Below, piece by piece: positions 1 through 10,012 of a stretch of 64,000 nt of DNA (position 1 is its first letter; each line of letters begins with the position of its first letter). This stretch comes from Morinoia aosen (Eukaryota; Arthropoda; Malacostraca; Amphipoda; Talitridae): NCBI GenBank assembly GCA_030386875.1, contig CM059557.1, positions 58,730,514 to 58,794,513 on the forward strand, in the 5' to 3' direction. The notes under the pieces are model-generated. The model was given only the letters and a program-made list of their open reading frames with translations. It had not been told where the DNA came from and did no database searches. The translations under genes and the position numbers were made by a program.

Positions 1-442
1 GTTGGATGACTGGATTGTATCCTGTGTTTGTAAAGAAGAAAATTGAAGTTCCTGTTCCTTCTCTGTAAATAAAGGTGTTCTTGTTCGTAAAAGCCTTTGG
101 AGTAACACCTGGATCAAGAACCTAAGACAATTCATTACACTAATCTCGATTTTACCATTTTATGCGCGTTTTTAAGGTCATATTTTTAACGAATAATTTG
201 AATTGACTAACAACTTTTTTAATGACTCCAGTTATTTTGTTTGGACATCCAGCGCTTTTCTTTCGAATCCCTGTAATTTCAACTCGTATTTTAATAATTT
301 TACTTGTGCTGATGAAAATTTTTGATCACTTTCAATAATCCAACCTAAGTTTTTGCTCGTTTACTTCTACATCCGTAATTTATACGCGTCGCTTGGAAAT
401 TTCAAATTGAACGTGGTGGTGTTTAATGTACATGTTCATATA
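1..442. other. AT-rich intergenic DNA, nothing recognised
   Basis: No coding stretch or repeat end is apparent. An AATAAA-like sequence near 67-72 could belong to the tail of a gene or retroelement lying to the left, but nothing else supports that. Confidence 0.4.
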
Positions 443-1136
443 AAGGGTGTTCTCTAACTCATGGTAAAAACTTTGACATTATGTACTGAAACCCAAAACA
501 CATTTTCAAGAATAACAAAATGCCCAAAAATGCTTCGTAATCGAAAAATCGAATCATTGAAATTTATTTGATTTTAGGGAAATTTTTCACTTTCTTAATC
601 GTGACAACCCGTTCTATGGCAACATTTGTTTACCTGTCGTCTGCTGTCGGTGAACGCCGTGTAACACCCCCAACAACATAGATCGTTTAACAAATTTCGA
701 AAAGACAGAGATGGATTTTGTTGGAAGGATAGTGGACGCTGCAGGACGCATTGAGGATGAACTGCGAGTGTTCGATCTTGGTCGGGAATCGCTTCAGCGT
801 AGGTTTCAGATGTGCATTGACGAACAGGGCAGGCATTTTGAACAATTCTTGTAATGTCAATTTTGTAATAATTAAAGTTAATGAATCAGATCAGTTTTCA
901 TTACCTAAGACTCGGAAGACTGTCCCCACCAGAGTTAGAAAAGCACACAAATGTTGCCATATAGCGGGCCGTCACAATTAAGAAAGTGAGAAATTTCCCT
1001 AAAATCAAATAAATTTCAACGATTCGATACCTCGATAACGAAGCATTTTTGGGCATATCGTTATTCATAAAATGTGTTTGTTTTGTGTTTGAAAACATAG
1101 TGTCAAAGATTGTACCATGAGTTAGAGAACACCCTA
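443..1136. mobile_element. Non-autonomous Tc1/mariner-like element with ~190-bp terminal inverted repeats
   Basis: The left end from 443 (AAGGGTGTTCTCTAACTCAT) matches the reverse complement of the right end up to 1136 for about 190 bp with moderate divergence. Both ends are flanked by TA (441-442 and 1137-1138), the target duplication of the Tc1/mariner/IS630 superfamily. The interior carries a short transposase tail (654-854). TIR length, TA target and interior content match the element at 31339-33592. Seen: inverted repeats and TA. Inferred: superfamily. Confidence 0.75.
654..854 (+). pseudogene. C-terminal remnant of a mariner/IS630-type transposase
   Basis: An open stretch of 66 codons ends in a stop at 852-854. 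It reads like the last part of arthropod mariner-like transposases: a TPNNID segment, a helix (RIVDAAGRIEDEL), then RRFQMCIDEQGRHFEQFL before the stop. In the family the tail contains R..(C)I...G.HFEHLL. The catalytic DDE/D region is absent and an in-frame TGA lies at 651-653, so this piece cannot transpose the element. The ATG at 711 is internal to the homology. The call rests on the motif pattern alone. Confidence 0.55.
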
Positions 1137-2651
1137 TAGATGAAATATAAGCAAATTACCTTATTAATGGAGACAAAGTTCAATTCGGGGTCGTTTTTAA
1201 TTAACTGCTACCTAACTGAAAAATGAGAGAATTCACTTTTGCAAGTGAACGACTTAAACGTATTATTGGTGTTCTGTTCTGAAAGCAAAGATTTATTTCG
1301 GTAGTGACAAAATCTGTAAAGCATTTTTGACCTTCTTTTTTGCCTTTCATATTAAAATTTTAGCGAATTTCAAATGATTGTCTGGTATGTTTCATAGACA
1401 TTATGAATGCACAGCGTATTGCTTGCTCGCGTGCCGTGTTGTCGTGTTCCGTTGGTTTTATTTTCATTTAGGAATTTTGTCCGCTGTTTGTGTCGAGTAA
1501 GCTGAGCTAATGAATGATCGATGATTTAGCGATCATGAGTCAATAAATACATAGAATTAACAAATGCATACATAATCAACTCAGCTGATGATTACCCTTA
1601 ACAAACACGAAAAATTCGTTAAAAAATATGAGACTGATATTTATGCTATGTTTGAATTCGAAACGCAGAACACTCTCTCGCTAATCAGGCCGGTCGTTAG
1701 TGTGAGGAGAGCTATTGCTGCGTGGTCCACGTGAAGCAATTGGTGCCAGCTATGACGTTTTCATGGTTAAAGGGCCTGATTATTACACTACTGACGTCGC
1801 CGTAGCTTTGCAGCTAGCAACGTAAGTTCATCTCACTCGACTTGACGACACGGCCTACTTACGTGAATAGGGCCAAGTTGACTTGAAAAAGCTTACGCTG
1901 CCAGCTGACCCGTTACGAGGACGTGAACTGCTTAATAATCTTCCTCCTCGTGCAGAAAGTGTATGTGTTTTCTGAGTCTCCCTCTCTTTGGAGTACTGTC
2001 ATAAAAACTTTGTGTTTATCCTAATTCTATTCTCATTAATTTGTCCAAACATATAAGGGTATTCAATTTTCTTCATGTCGTCGGTGGCTCTAAACTCTAA
2101 TTTTGAAAGATTTTATTGGTGTGCAAGTCAAAGCGTCAAAAGTTTCAGTGTATGGATTGCAAATGGCTACCAGCTAATGAGAATTTTCTTCCTCATACGA
2201 TCGCAAGTAATAGTCCTACCGAAATTCACGAAACAAGCAGTAGTTTATAAGGGTTATACACATAAACTTCGGAAAATCAGACGCTGTTAACCCTGCGGTG
2301 TCCAGCAAATCGGTGCCGCAGGGAAGTGCGCGTATTATTCGAGTAATTATTACGTTCCTCAACATCGAGTTTCTCACGAAGTTAGTTCTTGTATTAGTGT
2401 TGAAAGACGGGCTTTTCACCTGGGGCATTATTCATATGTTTGCTGATTAATTACCACCCGAGATGTACTTCGCTTTACATATGTCACAGACTGACGATCG
2501 ATATCACCGACTGCAGTTAGTGTACGCAGGGAAGAAATTAGGTATTTCCCACACTGTATTATGCGTGTCACACATTTCACCTAGGGTCAGAATTCAGTCG
2601 GTGTGAGATGAAGGAGCCATGAGACACCTTTTATATTACACTAAATGCAAC
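1137..2651. other. Intergenic DNA, nothing recognised
   Basis: No transposon ends, gene-like exons or simple repeats were recognised. Reading frames longer than 60 codons here (2075-2290 and 2216-2428) overlap on opposite strands and show no family motif. Confidence 0.4.
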
Positions 2652-2795
2652 CAGGGTTGCGGAGTTGGAGTCGCCGGAGTCGCATGTTTTAGGGTGGAGT
2701 CGGAGTCGGAGTCGAAGTCGCTTTTCCGAATGTGGTGGAGTCACAGTCGGAGTCATTCATTCGGAAGTTGTGGAGTCGAGTTTGGAGTCGCTATT
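2652..2795 (+). repeat. Left subterminal GGAGTC repeat block
   Basis: Immediately inside the left TIR the hexamer GGAGTC and close variants recur about ten times, partly as GGAGTCGGAGTCGGAGTCG. In hAT elements, short subterminal repeats serve as transposase-binding sites. That role is inferred here. Confidence 0.65.
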
Positions 2796-3111
2796 TTTGG
2801 GTTTCTTTGATTCTAATTTTCCTAAAAATTATTCATAATTATTTAGAACCGAAAGTAACCAACACAAAGTTTAAATACCTTACTGAAAAACTAGAAAATA
2901 AACAATGTTTTTATTGATTATTTTGTTCGAGGTTCAAAACAGCGTATTTATACCAAGTATATTATACGATCATTTATATCTAGTCATTGTGGGTTCGCCC
3001 ACATATATATGTAATACTTGCGAGTGCGAAGTATAATTTTCGGACTGGAGCAATAATGCATATCTTACAGTTAAAATGCCGGAATTAGTAATAGAAAGCA
3101 TCGCATTGTCC

Positions 3112-3571
3112 TGTTTGTTTCTGTTTCTCTCATTCCCCCTTCAATTAATACATAGGATCTAGAAACTAGTAGTTAATGTGTGGCAAGTTCCTTGCAGAAC
3201 AGCTCAGCTGATGCAATACATTGTCCTCACATAAAGAGTGGTAACTCTTTACGCTCTTAATTTGTTTATATGCTATACGAGTGGTTTCTTATAACGATCT
3301 TTTCTAGTCTTTTTTTTTGGCTACGCTTTGATGTTTTATAGATGTTTGTTTCTGTTTCTCTCATTCCCCCTTCAATTAATACATAGGATCTAGAAACTAG
3401 TAGTTAATGTGAGGCAAGTTCCTTGCAGAACAGCTCAGCTGATGCAATACATTGTCCTCACATAAAGAGTGGTAACTCTTTACGCTCTTAATTTGTTTAT
3501 ATGATATACCAGTGGTTCCTTATAACGATCTTTTCTAGTCTTTCTCCTGGCTACGCTTTGGTGTATTTCTG
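3112..3571 (+). repeat. 231-bp direct tandem duplication
   Basis: The segment starting TGTTTGTTTCTGTTTCTC at 3112 is repeated from 3343 with few differences (e.g. TGTGTGGCAAG/TGTGAGGCAAG, GCTATACGAG/GATATACCAG). Two units only; no coding content. Confidence 0.85.
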
Positions 3572-3574
3572 TAG

Positions 3575-3912
3575 GTATGTATGTATGTGGAGTGTGTTTG
3601 CGCGCGTCTGTTTGTTAGGTTCCCTTGAGTAGATGTATGGATGTATGTGCTGGTAAAAGGCTGAGTGAATGAACCAATGAGAATGATCGGATTCAATGTA
3701 GTTCTATTACCAGTAGGATTTAAGTTTTATAGATGTCTGTTTACTCATTTTTTTGAACTTCTATGAACTTTCTGTATTTTAAGTTTTTTTATCTTTTTGA
3801 CCTTTTGTATGTTTTCCAGCACTGAAGATCGAATTGAAACATTCCGAAACGTTTGTCATACAAAGAAATTAATAAAAATGTATATTTTCACGTTGGTTCT
3901 CATTTTTATTTA
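3575..3912 (+). repeat. Solo PLE terminal repeat (same family as the element at 44069-46989)
   Basis: The block from the TATG microsatellite through the run ending CGTTGGTTCTCATTTTTATT matches the terminal arm of the 44-47 kb PLE in the same order: GCGCGCGTCTGTTTGTTAGG, a GTAAAA block, TATGAACTTTCTGTATT, then the hammerhead-like motif. No RT or endonuclease coding is attached, so this is a solo or 5'-truncated copy. Confidence 0.75.
3816..3895 (+). ncRNA. Hammerhead-ribozyme-like motif in PLE terminal repeat
   Basis: CTGAAGA at 3822-3828 fits the CUGANGA core. It is followed by a stem II candidate (GAATT to ATTCC, with one damaged pair compared with the related copy at 46900) and GAAAC at 3846-3850. 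The downstream ACG plus TT that would close stem III is near 3890. Stem I pairing is not evident. Confidence 0.4.
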
Positions 3913-5311
3913 AACCTGAAGCTATGGTCTAATACATAAGGACTTCTAGTTTTCAGGTTCCGTAAGCTCTGTTGATAATGGAAATTCAATTATTTTATTC
4001 TGATGTTAATAACTGGAATATTGGTAGATTTTTTTAGTTACATGTAGTACCTATGTTCTTAAAATTGATTCTTTATTTGGTTTACTTCCTTGTCTTTAGG
4101 TAATTTAACATGAATTAATAATGAAAATTTCTGCTCATTTGCAAAGTTATTCCTTGAATTTTGTTTGGTTCTTCAAGAGTTGCATTGTATTTCACCATTT
4201 CATTGTCATGTTTTATTTTTATCACCTGACCTAGAAACAAGTTTTTAGGTAAGCATTCGCTGAGATGGAGATTTTTATAACTATGTTTTATCAAATTTAA
4301 AATTTGAAATATTATCTTTATCTCGATTTAACATAATTAATGCCTTTTTCTTAAGAAAGTTTTGTAAATGTTGTGAGGTAATCCATGTCGGTATTGGGAC
4401 ACATGAAAAAATAGAATACAATGTGAAAGAGCTGCTGTGAAAATAATATCTCAACACTAGCAAATACTTCACTTGTTTCACACATATTGTAACTTAAAGC
4501 AATGCCCTGTCTCAGCTACAATGATTGTTGCATCTATGCGATAGTATCATACAAATTTTATGGCTGAAAACGTTCCAAATTGCACCAAAAATACAAAGTG
4601 AAAAGATCGCGGGCGTTTAATCAAATAAGAAAATGTCAAACACACAGCAAAAAGTTGGACGAGAATGAAAGACAATATCATACTACACACAACAAAGCTA
4701 AAAGTGCCTGTAATTCGTAAACAAAACGTTCCGGAAACATCAGGCACCTGCGACGAAAGTGGAACAACTTTTACCTATTATAGCCGAGATATAAAACACT
4801 GTTGAGCAATAATATGACACATTTTCTGCATTGATCTCCTGCATAGTGTAGATACAAAGAAGAAAAGGCAGTGTGTAAATCTTGCATACCTTATCTACAT
4901 GTATATCATAATTTTGGGATTTTGAGCATAGTAATTGAATCAACTACGGTAATTTCTTTGAATCGGTGCATACTTAGTTATAAAAAAATATTAGTTAGTA
5001 TCTATGCTTCTGAGGGTAGGCACTGCATACTTTGCCTACTCAGGAGACACATGTCAGTAATACATCGATACTATAATAAGAGCAGCATCCGTCGGTCGGT
5101 TTGTCGTTCCGAAGCCAGCCGAAAGTGTGTGAAGAGCGTCTCTGTGATACAAGCTCCAGTCCTATATATTTTGACGGGCCGTGTTCACGCGGCCTCATCA
5201 ACTCTTGAGAGATTGTATTTTTTTTTCTTACGGCCTCTCTCTCATTTCGCCCTCTTTTTTATTTCAAATAAAGGGGGGTGGACTAGTATTTATAAAAGTG
5301 TTCACGACCCA
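3913..5311. other. AT-rich interior of the hAT-like element, nothing recognised
   Basis: No conserved domain is visible. The frame 4871-5317 (+) lacks family motifs. A perfect short palindrome, CCCATCAT-AA-ATGATGGG, lies at about 5309-5326, at the border of the next repeat. Confidence 0.4.
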
Positions 5312-5590
5312 TCATAAATGATGGGGTTCGATATTGTGTGTATACAAATCTTCTAGATGTGGGTGACAAACAGATGAATCCATCCTAATAGTACCCGAGA
5401 TTAAAATATTTTTGTGCTTGTGCACTGGTGAAATGCGTATCACAGGTACGATCATTGAGCATCCTTCAAGAGCGTGAAAGGGAGACAGACCAACCAACCA
5501 AGACGGACCAAACAATTTTATTTGTTCAATACTGAATTGAATATTGTAATAACACGGGAGAAATTTTGTACACGAAATACCCAAATCTAT
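5312..5590 (-). repeat. Dispersed repeat family X, minus copy
   Basis: Read on the minus strand, this segment aligns with 6690-6901 and more weakly with 20995-21200. Shared landmarks in order are a CTTGGTTGGT-type block, GATGCTCAATGATCGTA, ACACCAGTGCACAAG and a TTTTGACGG-type end. No function or terminal structure is recognised. It may be part of an old transposon. Confidence 0.55.
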
Positions 5591-5815
5591 GTCAGGTAGG
5601 AAAGGAAACGATGGAAGGTTTCTACCAGTTTACTGGTGATCGGAGCTAGCTAGTCAGGTGCTACCGGTGGGAAATGCTGTCAAAATGCGATTGCTCAGAC
5701 ACGACGAGCGCTTTTACGCGGCTCGGCTCACGAATGTATGAAGGGATGCATATATTCATTTATTTGTTTAAGGAGAAACTTGACATTTTATTGTCTAAGA
5801 ATAATCAACACTATA

Positions 5816-6441
5816 TAGGGTGTTTTTTTGTGATGACAAATTTCAACCATTGGTACAAAAACTCAGAATAAATCGATTTTCACGACTGATAGAATGCCAA
5901 AGCCATTTAGCTTTAAGATTATAAGGACTTAAAGAAACTTCAAAACTCAAAGTAGGATACCTCGTGCGCGCCAATGTTAGCGCTAGTCTTGATAGTTCTG
6001 ACCCCACAAAAACAGTTTTTTTGTTATTTTTAAAATAGAACTTGCAAGCATTTTACAATTACAAAAAAATTTATAAATAAATGTTCGTTAGGAAATTAAC
6101 TCTCAGTCATCAATGAAAAACTTTAATTGTTATTTCATTAAATTCATAAAACATACAAACATTATTTTATGCTTAATAGCTTGAAACTGAAGATTTTTTC
6201 CTAACCGCAAAATGCTTGCAGTTCTTGTTTTAATAATTTCAAAAACAGGTTTTGGTGGGGTCGGAACTATCAAAATAACCCTTTTTTCATTTCAAATTTA
6301 TATAGGTCAAGTTCAACTTAATTCAAGTAAAGTTTAAGTTTAATCCAAGTTGAGTCTTGGCCATTTAATCATTCGTGAAAATAAATTTATTTTGAGTTTT
6401 TCAACCTACGCTGGAAATTTGTCCACACAAAAAACACCTTA
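5816..6441. mobile_element. Palindromic MITE with TA target duplication
   Basis: The left end TAGGGTGTTTTTTTGTG matches the reverse complement of the right end (TAAGGTGTTTTTTGTGTG). TA flanks lie at 5814-5815 and 6442-6443. A second, inner inverted repeat pairs the block around 5990-6060 with 6205-6275 (GGTTCCGACCCCACC-like), so the whole 626 bp can fold. No coding. TIR start and TA target suggest a Tc1/mariner-derived MITE. Confidence 0.75.
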
Positions 6442-6689
6442 TACATATATATATATAAAATGAAACGCCAGGTGTCTTTATGAATTTAAAATTAAAATAT
6501 GTTGGGCGTAATTTCTCCTTTGTTATTATAATGGGAATAAGCTTGATTGGATGGTATCTGCTCACTTTTGTTTATGGGCAAAAATACTGCATGGAAATTG
6601 AATCTGTGGTTATGCAGCTTATCGTGGTAAAAAGGTATAACAAATTTGTTGAAAACTTCTTGGCTAATTATAATTTTAAATATAATACA

Positions 6690-6901
6690 CAGTTGTGGCT
6701 TGCTTGGTTGGTGTGTGACGTTCATAAGGATGCTTAACGACCGTATCTGTGATACGAGTTACACCAGTGCACAAGTACAAGAATATTTTAACCGAGTGTA
6801 CTATTACGGTGGATCTATTGTCATCTATACTTTTCATCTATATCTTGAGACTTTTTCAAAGGAAACTATCGAATCCAATTATTTTTGACGGATCATGTAT
6901 G
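6690..6901 (+). repeat. Dispersed repeat family X, plus copy
   Basis: Contains GCTTGGTTGG, GGATGCTTAACGACCGTA, ACACCAGTGCACAAGTACAA and ends in TTTTTGACGGATCATG. It is inverted relative to the 5312-5590 copy. The palindromic PLE follows directly. Confidence 0.55.
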
Positions 6902-7205
6902 CTATTAGATATACAAAGGAAAATCTATTTTGCGAAGCAAATTTACAATGAAAGAAATAGAGAAGAAGTACTTTAAAAACATTTAATCTGAACGTTTCGG
7001 GGCCTAAGCTCATTCTCAACAAAAAGTCTGCAAATAAAATAATAAACAAGTCAGTACACCCAAAAATTACAGAAGCGCAGAATATAAGCACGATAAAAAA
7101 CAAACAAAAAATAATAATAATAATTTATCGGTTGACTATTTTCTGAGGGTATGCACTCTGCATTTCGTTGAGGGAAGGTTTAAGTTTATGAATGAATAAT
7201 GACTC

Positions 7206-7425
7206 TTAAATACGTAGGTCTAAGCTGGCGGTACAAGTATCTAATATTTTAAATTTGCTAATGTTAATAATCTGTTCATAGGAATCATTACTACAATGTT
7301 GTCTGATGCTAGAATGACTAGGAGAGGTAAGCAAGCGACCTGTTCGATGACTCCGACCTGCATGTTCAGCAACCCTGACGTAAAGTGCTCGGTGGGTGGA
7401 ACCCACATACTCCTAGTCATACTCC
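7206..7425 (-). pseudogene. PLE GIY-YIG endonuclease fragment, left arm
   Basis: The minus-strand reading gives GSTHRALYVRVAEHAGRSHR, the helix after the YVG motif of PLE endonucleases, then SIRQHC and KFKILDT..SLDLRI. It stops at a TAA where the other arm has TTA followed by ESFFIHKLKPSLNEMQSAYP. The RT and the GIY part are missing. Confidence 0.65.
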
Positions 7426-7439
7426 TCTCCTAGTCATTC

Positions 7440-7620
7440 TAGTATCAGACAACATTGTAGTAATGATTCCTGTGAACAGATTATTAACATTAGCAAATTA
7501 GAATATTAGATACTTGTACCGCCAGCTTAGACCTACGTATTTTAGAGTCATTTTTCATTCATAAACTTAAGCCTTCCCTCAACGAAATGCAGAGTGCATA
7601 CCCTCTGGAAATGGTCAACC
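7440..7620 (+). pseudogene. PLE GIY-YIG endonuclease fragment, right arm
   Basis: Inverted counterpart of the left arm. It keeps RQHCSNDS, then a one-base loss near 7500 shifts the frame before CTASLDLRILESFFIHKLKP, which is open to a TAA. The two arms thus carry different lesions. Confidence 0.6.
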
Positions 7621-7956
7621 GATAAATTATTATTATTTTTTGTTTGTTTTTATCGTGCTTATATTCTGAGCTCCTGTAATTTTTGGGTGTACTGACTTGT
7701 TTATTATTTTATTTGCAGACTTTTTGTTGAGAATGAGCTCAAGATTTTGTTGAGAAATGCTCAAAACGTTCAGAATAAGTGTTTTTAAAGTACTTCTTCT
7801 CTATTTCTTCTATTAGATATACTCGTAAATTAGTAAAACTTGATTTTTAACACTCTGTTGCCTATTTAAAAGTCGTTCGTAAATAAAAAACATAATAACC
7901 AAATGTACAGGTTGCAACACCTGTAACCAGAAATATTCATCTTATAAATTATTAAT

Positions 7957-8117
7957 AGGTGAAGTTGGAGTCACAAAATTGTGATTAGGTGGAGTCAGTG
8001 TTGGAGTCGCAAAATTCTGGAAAGGTGAAGTCGGAGTTGGAGTCTCAAAATTCCGGAAAGGTGAAGTCGGAATCGGAATCGGAGTCGCAAATTTATTCCT
8101 CTGACTCCGCAACCCTG
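7957..8117 (+). repeat. Right subterminal GGAGTC repeat block of the hAT-like element
   Basis: About eight GGAGTC-like hexamers, with AAAATTCCGGAAAGGTGAAG spacers repeated nearly exactly. They run in the same strand orientation as the left block, so only the terminal 14 bp are inverted. Confidence 0.65.
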
Positions 8118-9269
8118 AGTGCTACTGAGGCAGTGCTATATTTTACAAATGTCTACGGTATTTCAAACTCAAATTTCACTAACTCGTATGACAGTACATA
8201 ATTTCGAACGAGGTTTTGGATTACAAAAACCTAAAATGAAGCCTTTAAATACTCAAGGTTTGTAAAGTAAATGTTATTAGATCAGTAGGCAGAAAACTAT
8301 GTTAATCATTTATATCAATATTTTCAACATTTGAAAAGCTAATTAACATTTCACTCTAATAAATAGCTTTAAGTTATTTTATAATTCTGCTCAAACGCCC
8401 ATCAGTCGTTAACTAGGCCCTTTATTGAAGCACCCGATTGCTTCAATTGTATTAAGAAGAATACTGTAAAGGTTTCGTTTAAACTAATTTTGAATACACA
8501 GATTCGAACACATGACCAAGTTGAAGTGCACATTCATTGGCTCGCTAAAAATAGCTCTTGAATTTACCTGTAAGCAAAAACTTATACCACGTAGCAAATA
8601 CCGTATAGTGTTCGCAAATAAACAGATCTAACCAAACTGAAGCTACTGCTTTAAAAACCGAACGTACTCATTCTTGATTATTCGTCTACTTGACTAGCAC
8701 TAAACTGCTGAAGAACAATCTAAGAGCTCATTATTTCCACGACATTGCCCGCCAGTACAGGGTGACTTTTCCCATGAGCAAAGTTTCTTCTCACATCGAT
8801 AGCCTTTCGCGTACAATCAGCTTCCGGGGCTTCGGTATCTTCAGAAAAATTATTAAACAAAAACCACTGTAGTTTCTTTAACATCTAGCAATATCAAAAG
8901 CTTTCAACTCAACATTTATTTAAAGTTAAAAACGTAACAAAGAATTACGTTCATTCATAACGACTGCCGATGAAACAGCAGAGCTAGTAATTAGGAATAC
9001 GCTCGCGCAGAGGAAAGCGATCGAAAATGTTGGCATGTAACTTGGACGTACATTAGCTTGCTCACGAGTTGACTAATGACCTGTGTGACGAACTACCAGT
9101 CGCGGTTAAGGTCACCGGTCCTGGCGAGGGACATTCGCTTACATATAACAGAAGAAAGCTGTTTTTTTATCCTGGCATTTGGTGTATATTTGCACAAGCG
9201 AAATTTTCGCACAGAAGTGCCGAGGCCTCAACTACACGGTGAAAAAATAACAGACCAGGTCCGGCCAAA
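8118..9269. other. Upstream flank of lectin-like gene A; left part of the segmental duplication
   Basis: From about 8550 the sequence aligns with 58255 onward (CGTAGCAAATACC, GTGTTCGCAAATAAAC, CATTCTTGATTATT, TTGTCTACTTGACTAG and more). 8118-8550 shows nothing recognisable. The frame 8690-8872 is not preserved in the paralogue and is not called. Confidence 0.7.
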
Positions 9270-9330
9270 TCTGTTCGAAAACGGCTTATAAAGGGAGGTG
9301 TCTGATGCGCTCTAGAAGATGATGAATTTG
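9270..9330 (+). promoter_or_regulatory. Candidate core promoter of lectin-like gene A with TATA box
   Basis: TATAAA at 9287-9292 sits in a block strongly conserved between the two paralogues (CAAATCTGTTCGAAAACGGC before it and GGGAGGTGTCTGATGCGC after it). A start about 25-30 bp downstream would leave roughly 500 bp to the ATG, possibly containing an untranslated exon and intron. In gene B the TATAAA position reads TCTTCAA. The role is inferred from position and conservation. Confidence 0.45.
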
Positions 9331-9829
9331 ATATTGTCGGAAGCAACTCTACCATGTTGGTATTGGCAGCTGTGTGAATGTAGACGATATTTTCAGATCT
9401 GCAGTAATGCTTTTAAGGTAAAAATAAATGCAATTTCCTTCTGGAGATGTTCGTAAAAATTTGTTTACTGCAGGGAAATTATATTTTGAAGTTTGCTCAA
9501 CTTTTATATTTCACTCTCAAAGAAGTTTCATCAAAGAGTCGGAAAATTTTATATACGTCATCAGCGAATTTAAGTAATGGCAATAAAACAATCCAATGGT
9601 ATTAACCTCTTACATTAATTTGCACACTATTTTTTGTTCTAAATAATTCTAGAAGAAATGTTCCCTTTTACTTCCTACTTCAAGTTAAAACATTTCCTCA
9701 CTGAGTGATAAGTTCATTAAACATTGTCAATCCAAATTTTCATTCTAGAGATACAAGGCAAAAATTCTGTTCTCAAGTTTGGCTGATTTACAACTCGGCA
9801 GGTGTAGATTTTCTGAGAATAATTCCAAG

Positions 9830-10012
9830 ATGGCGCATGTTTTCAAGTGTGTCTCTGGTCACCACGTGGGCTTTTCACTTTGTTTTCTAATGATTTACGC
9901 GAGTTTGTCAGACGTGGTACTCAGCCACAGCGCTGTGTACCTCCACCGCGCAGATCGCAAACTGTGCTCCGACCAAACGAGCTCCGTGTCCTTCCGTGCA
10001 AACATCATACAG
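9830..10012 (+). CDS. Lectin-like gene A, coding exon 1 (signal peptide)
   Basis: Starts at ATGGCG in a good context (CCAAGATGG) and runs 61 codons to ...IIQ, then donor CAG/GTCAGT, phase 0. Start chosen because the paralogue begins at the same codon (59494) with the same length. It encodes a hydrophobic signal segment (GFSLCFLMIYASL) and the first residues of the mature protein (RKLCSDQTSSVSF). Confidence 0.75.

Larger units (their letters stand above)
6915..7809. mobile_element. Palindromic Penelope-like element remnant
   Basis: Two inverted arms (about 6950-7330 and 7425-7809) surround a short spacer. Each arm encodes a broken piece of the PLE GIY-YIG endonuclease and ends with a GAAACG-containing motif (6990s and 7730-7775). 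A perfect 13-bp direct repeat, CTATTAGATATAC, flanks the whole at 6902-6914 and 7810-7822, a plausible target duplication. The RT is absent. This looks like two truncated copies joined head to head, or one copy with an inverted terminal arm, which PLEs are known to form. Confidence 0.75.
2652..8117. mobile_element. hAT-like element with GGAGTC subterminal repeats, filled with later insertions
   Basis: The left end CAGGGTTGCGGAGT at 2652 is mirrored by ACTCCGCAACCCTG ending at 8117. The 8-bp flanks are AATGCAAC (2644-2651) and AGTGCTAC (8118-8125), 6 of 8 identical, as expected for an old 8-bp hAT target duplication. Both ends are rich in GGAGTC hexamers. No transposase of its own is visible. 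The interior holds a 231-bp tandem duplication, a PLE terminal repeat, a MITE, two copies of a dispersed repeat and a palindromic PLE. Whether the two ends belong to one insertion, rather than two related elements, is inferred. Confidence 0.6.

Noticed and set aside
4871..5317. 148-codon + frame
   Set aside because: No recognisable motif, low-complexity Leu/Tyr/Ser content, and its end runs into dispersed repeat X.
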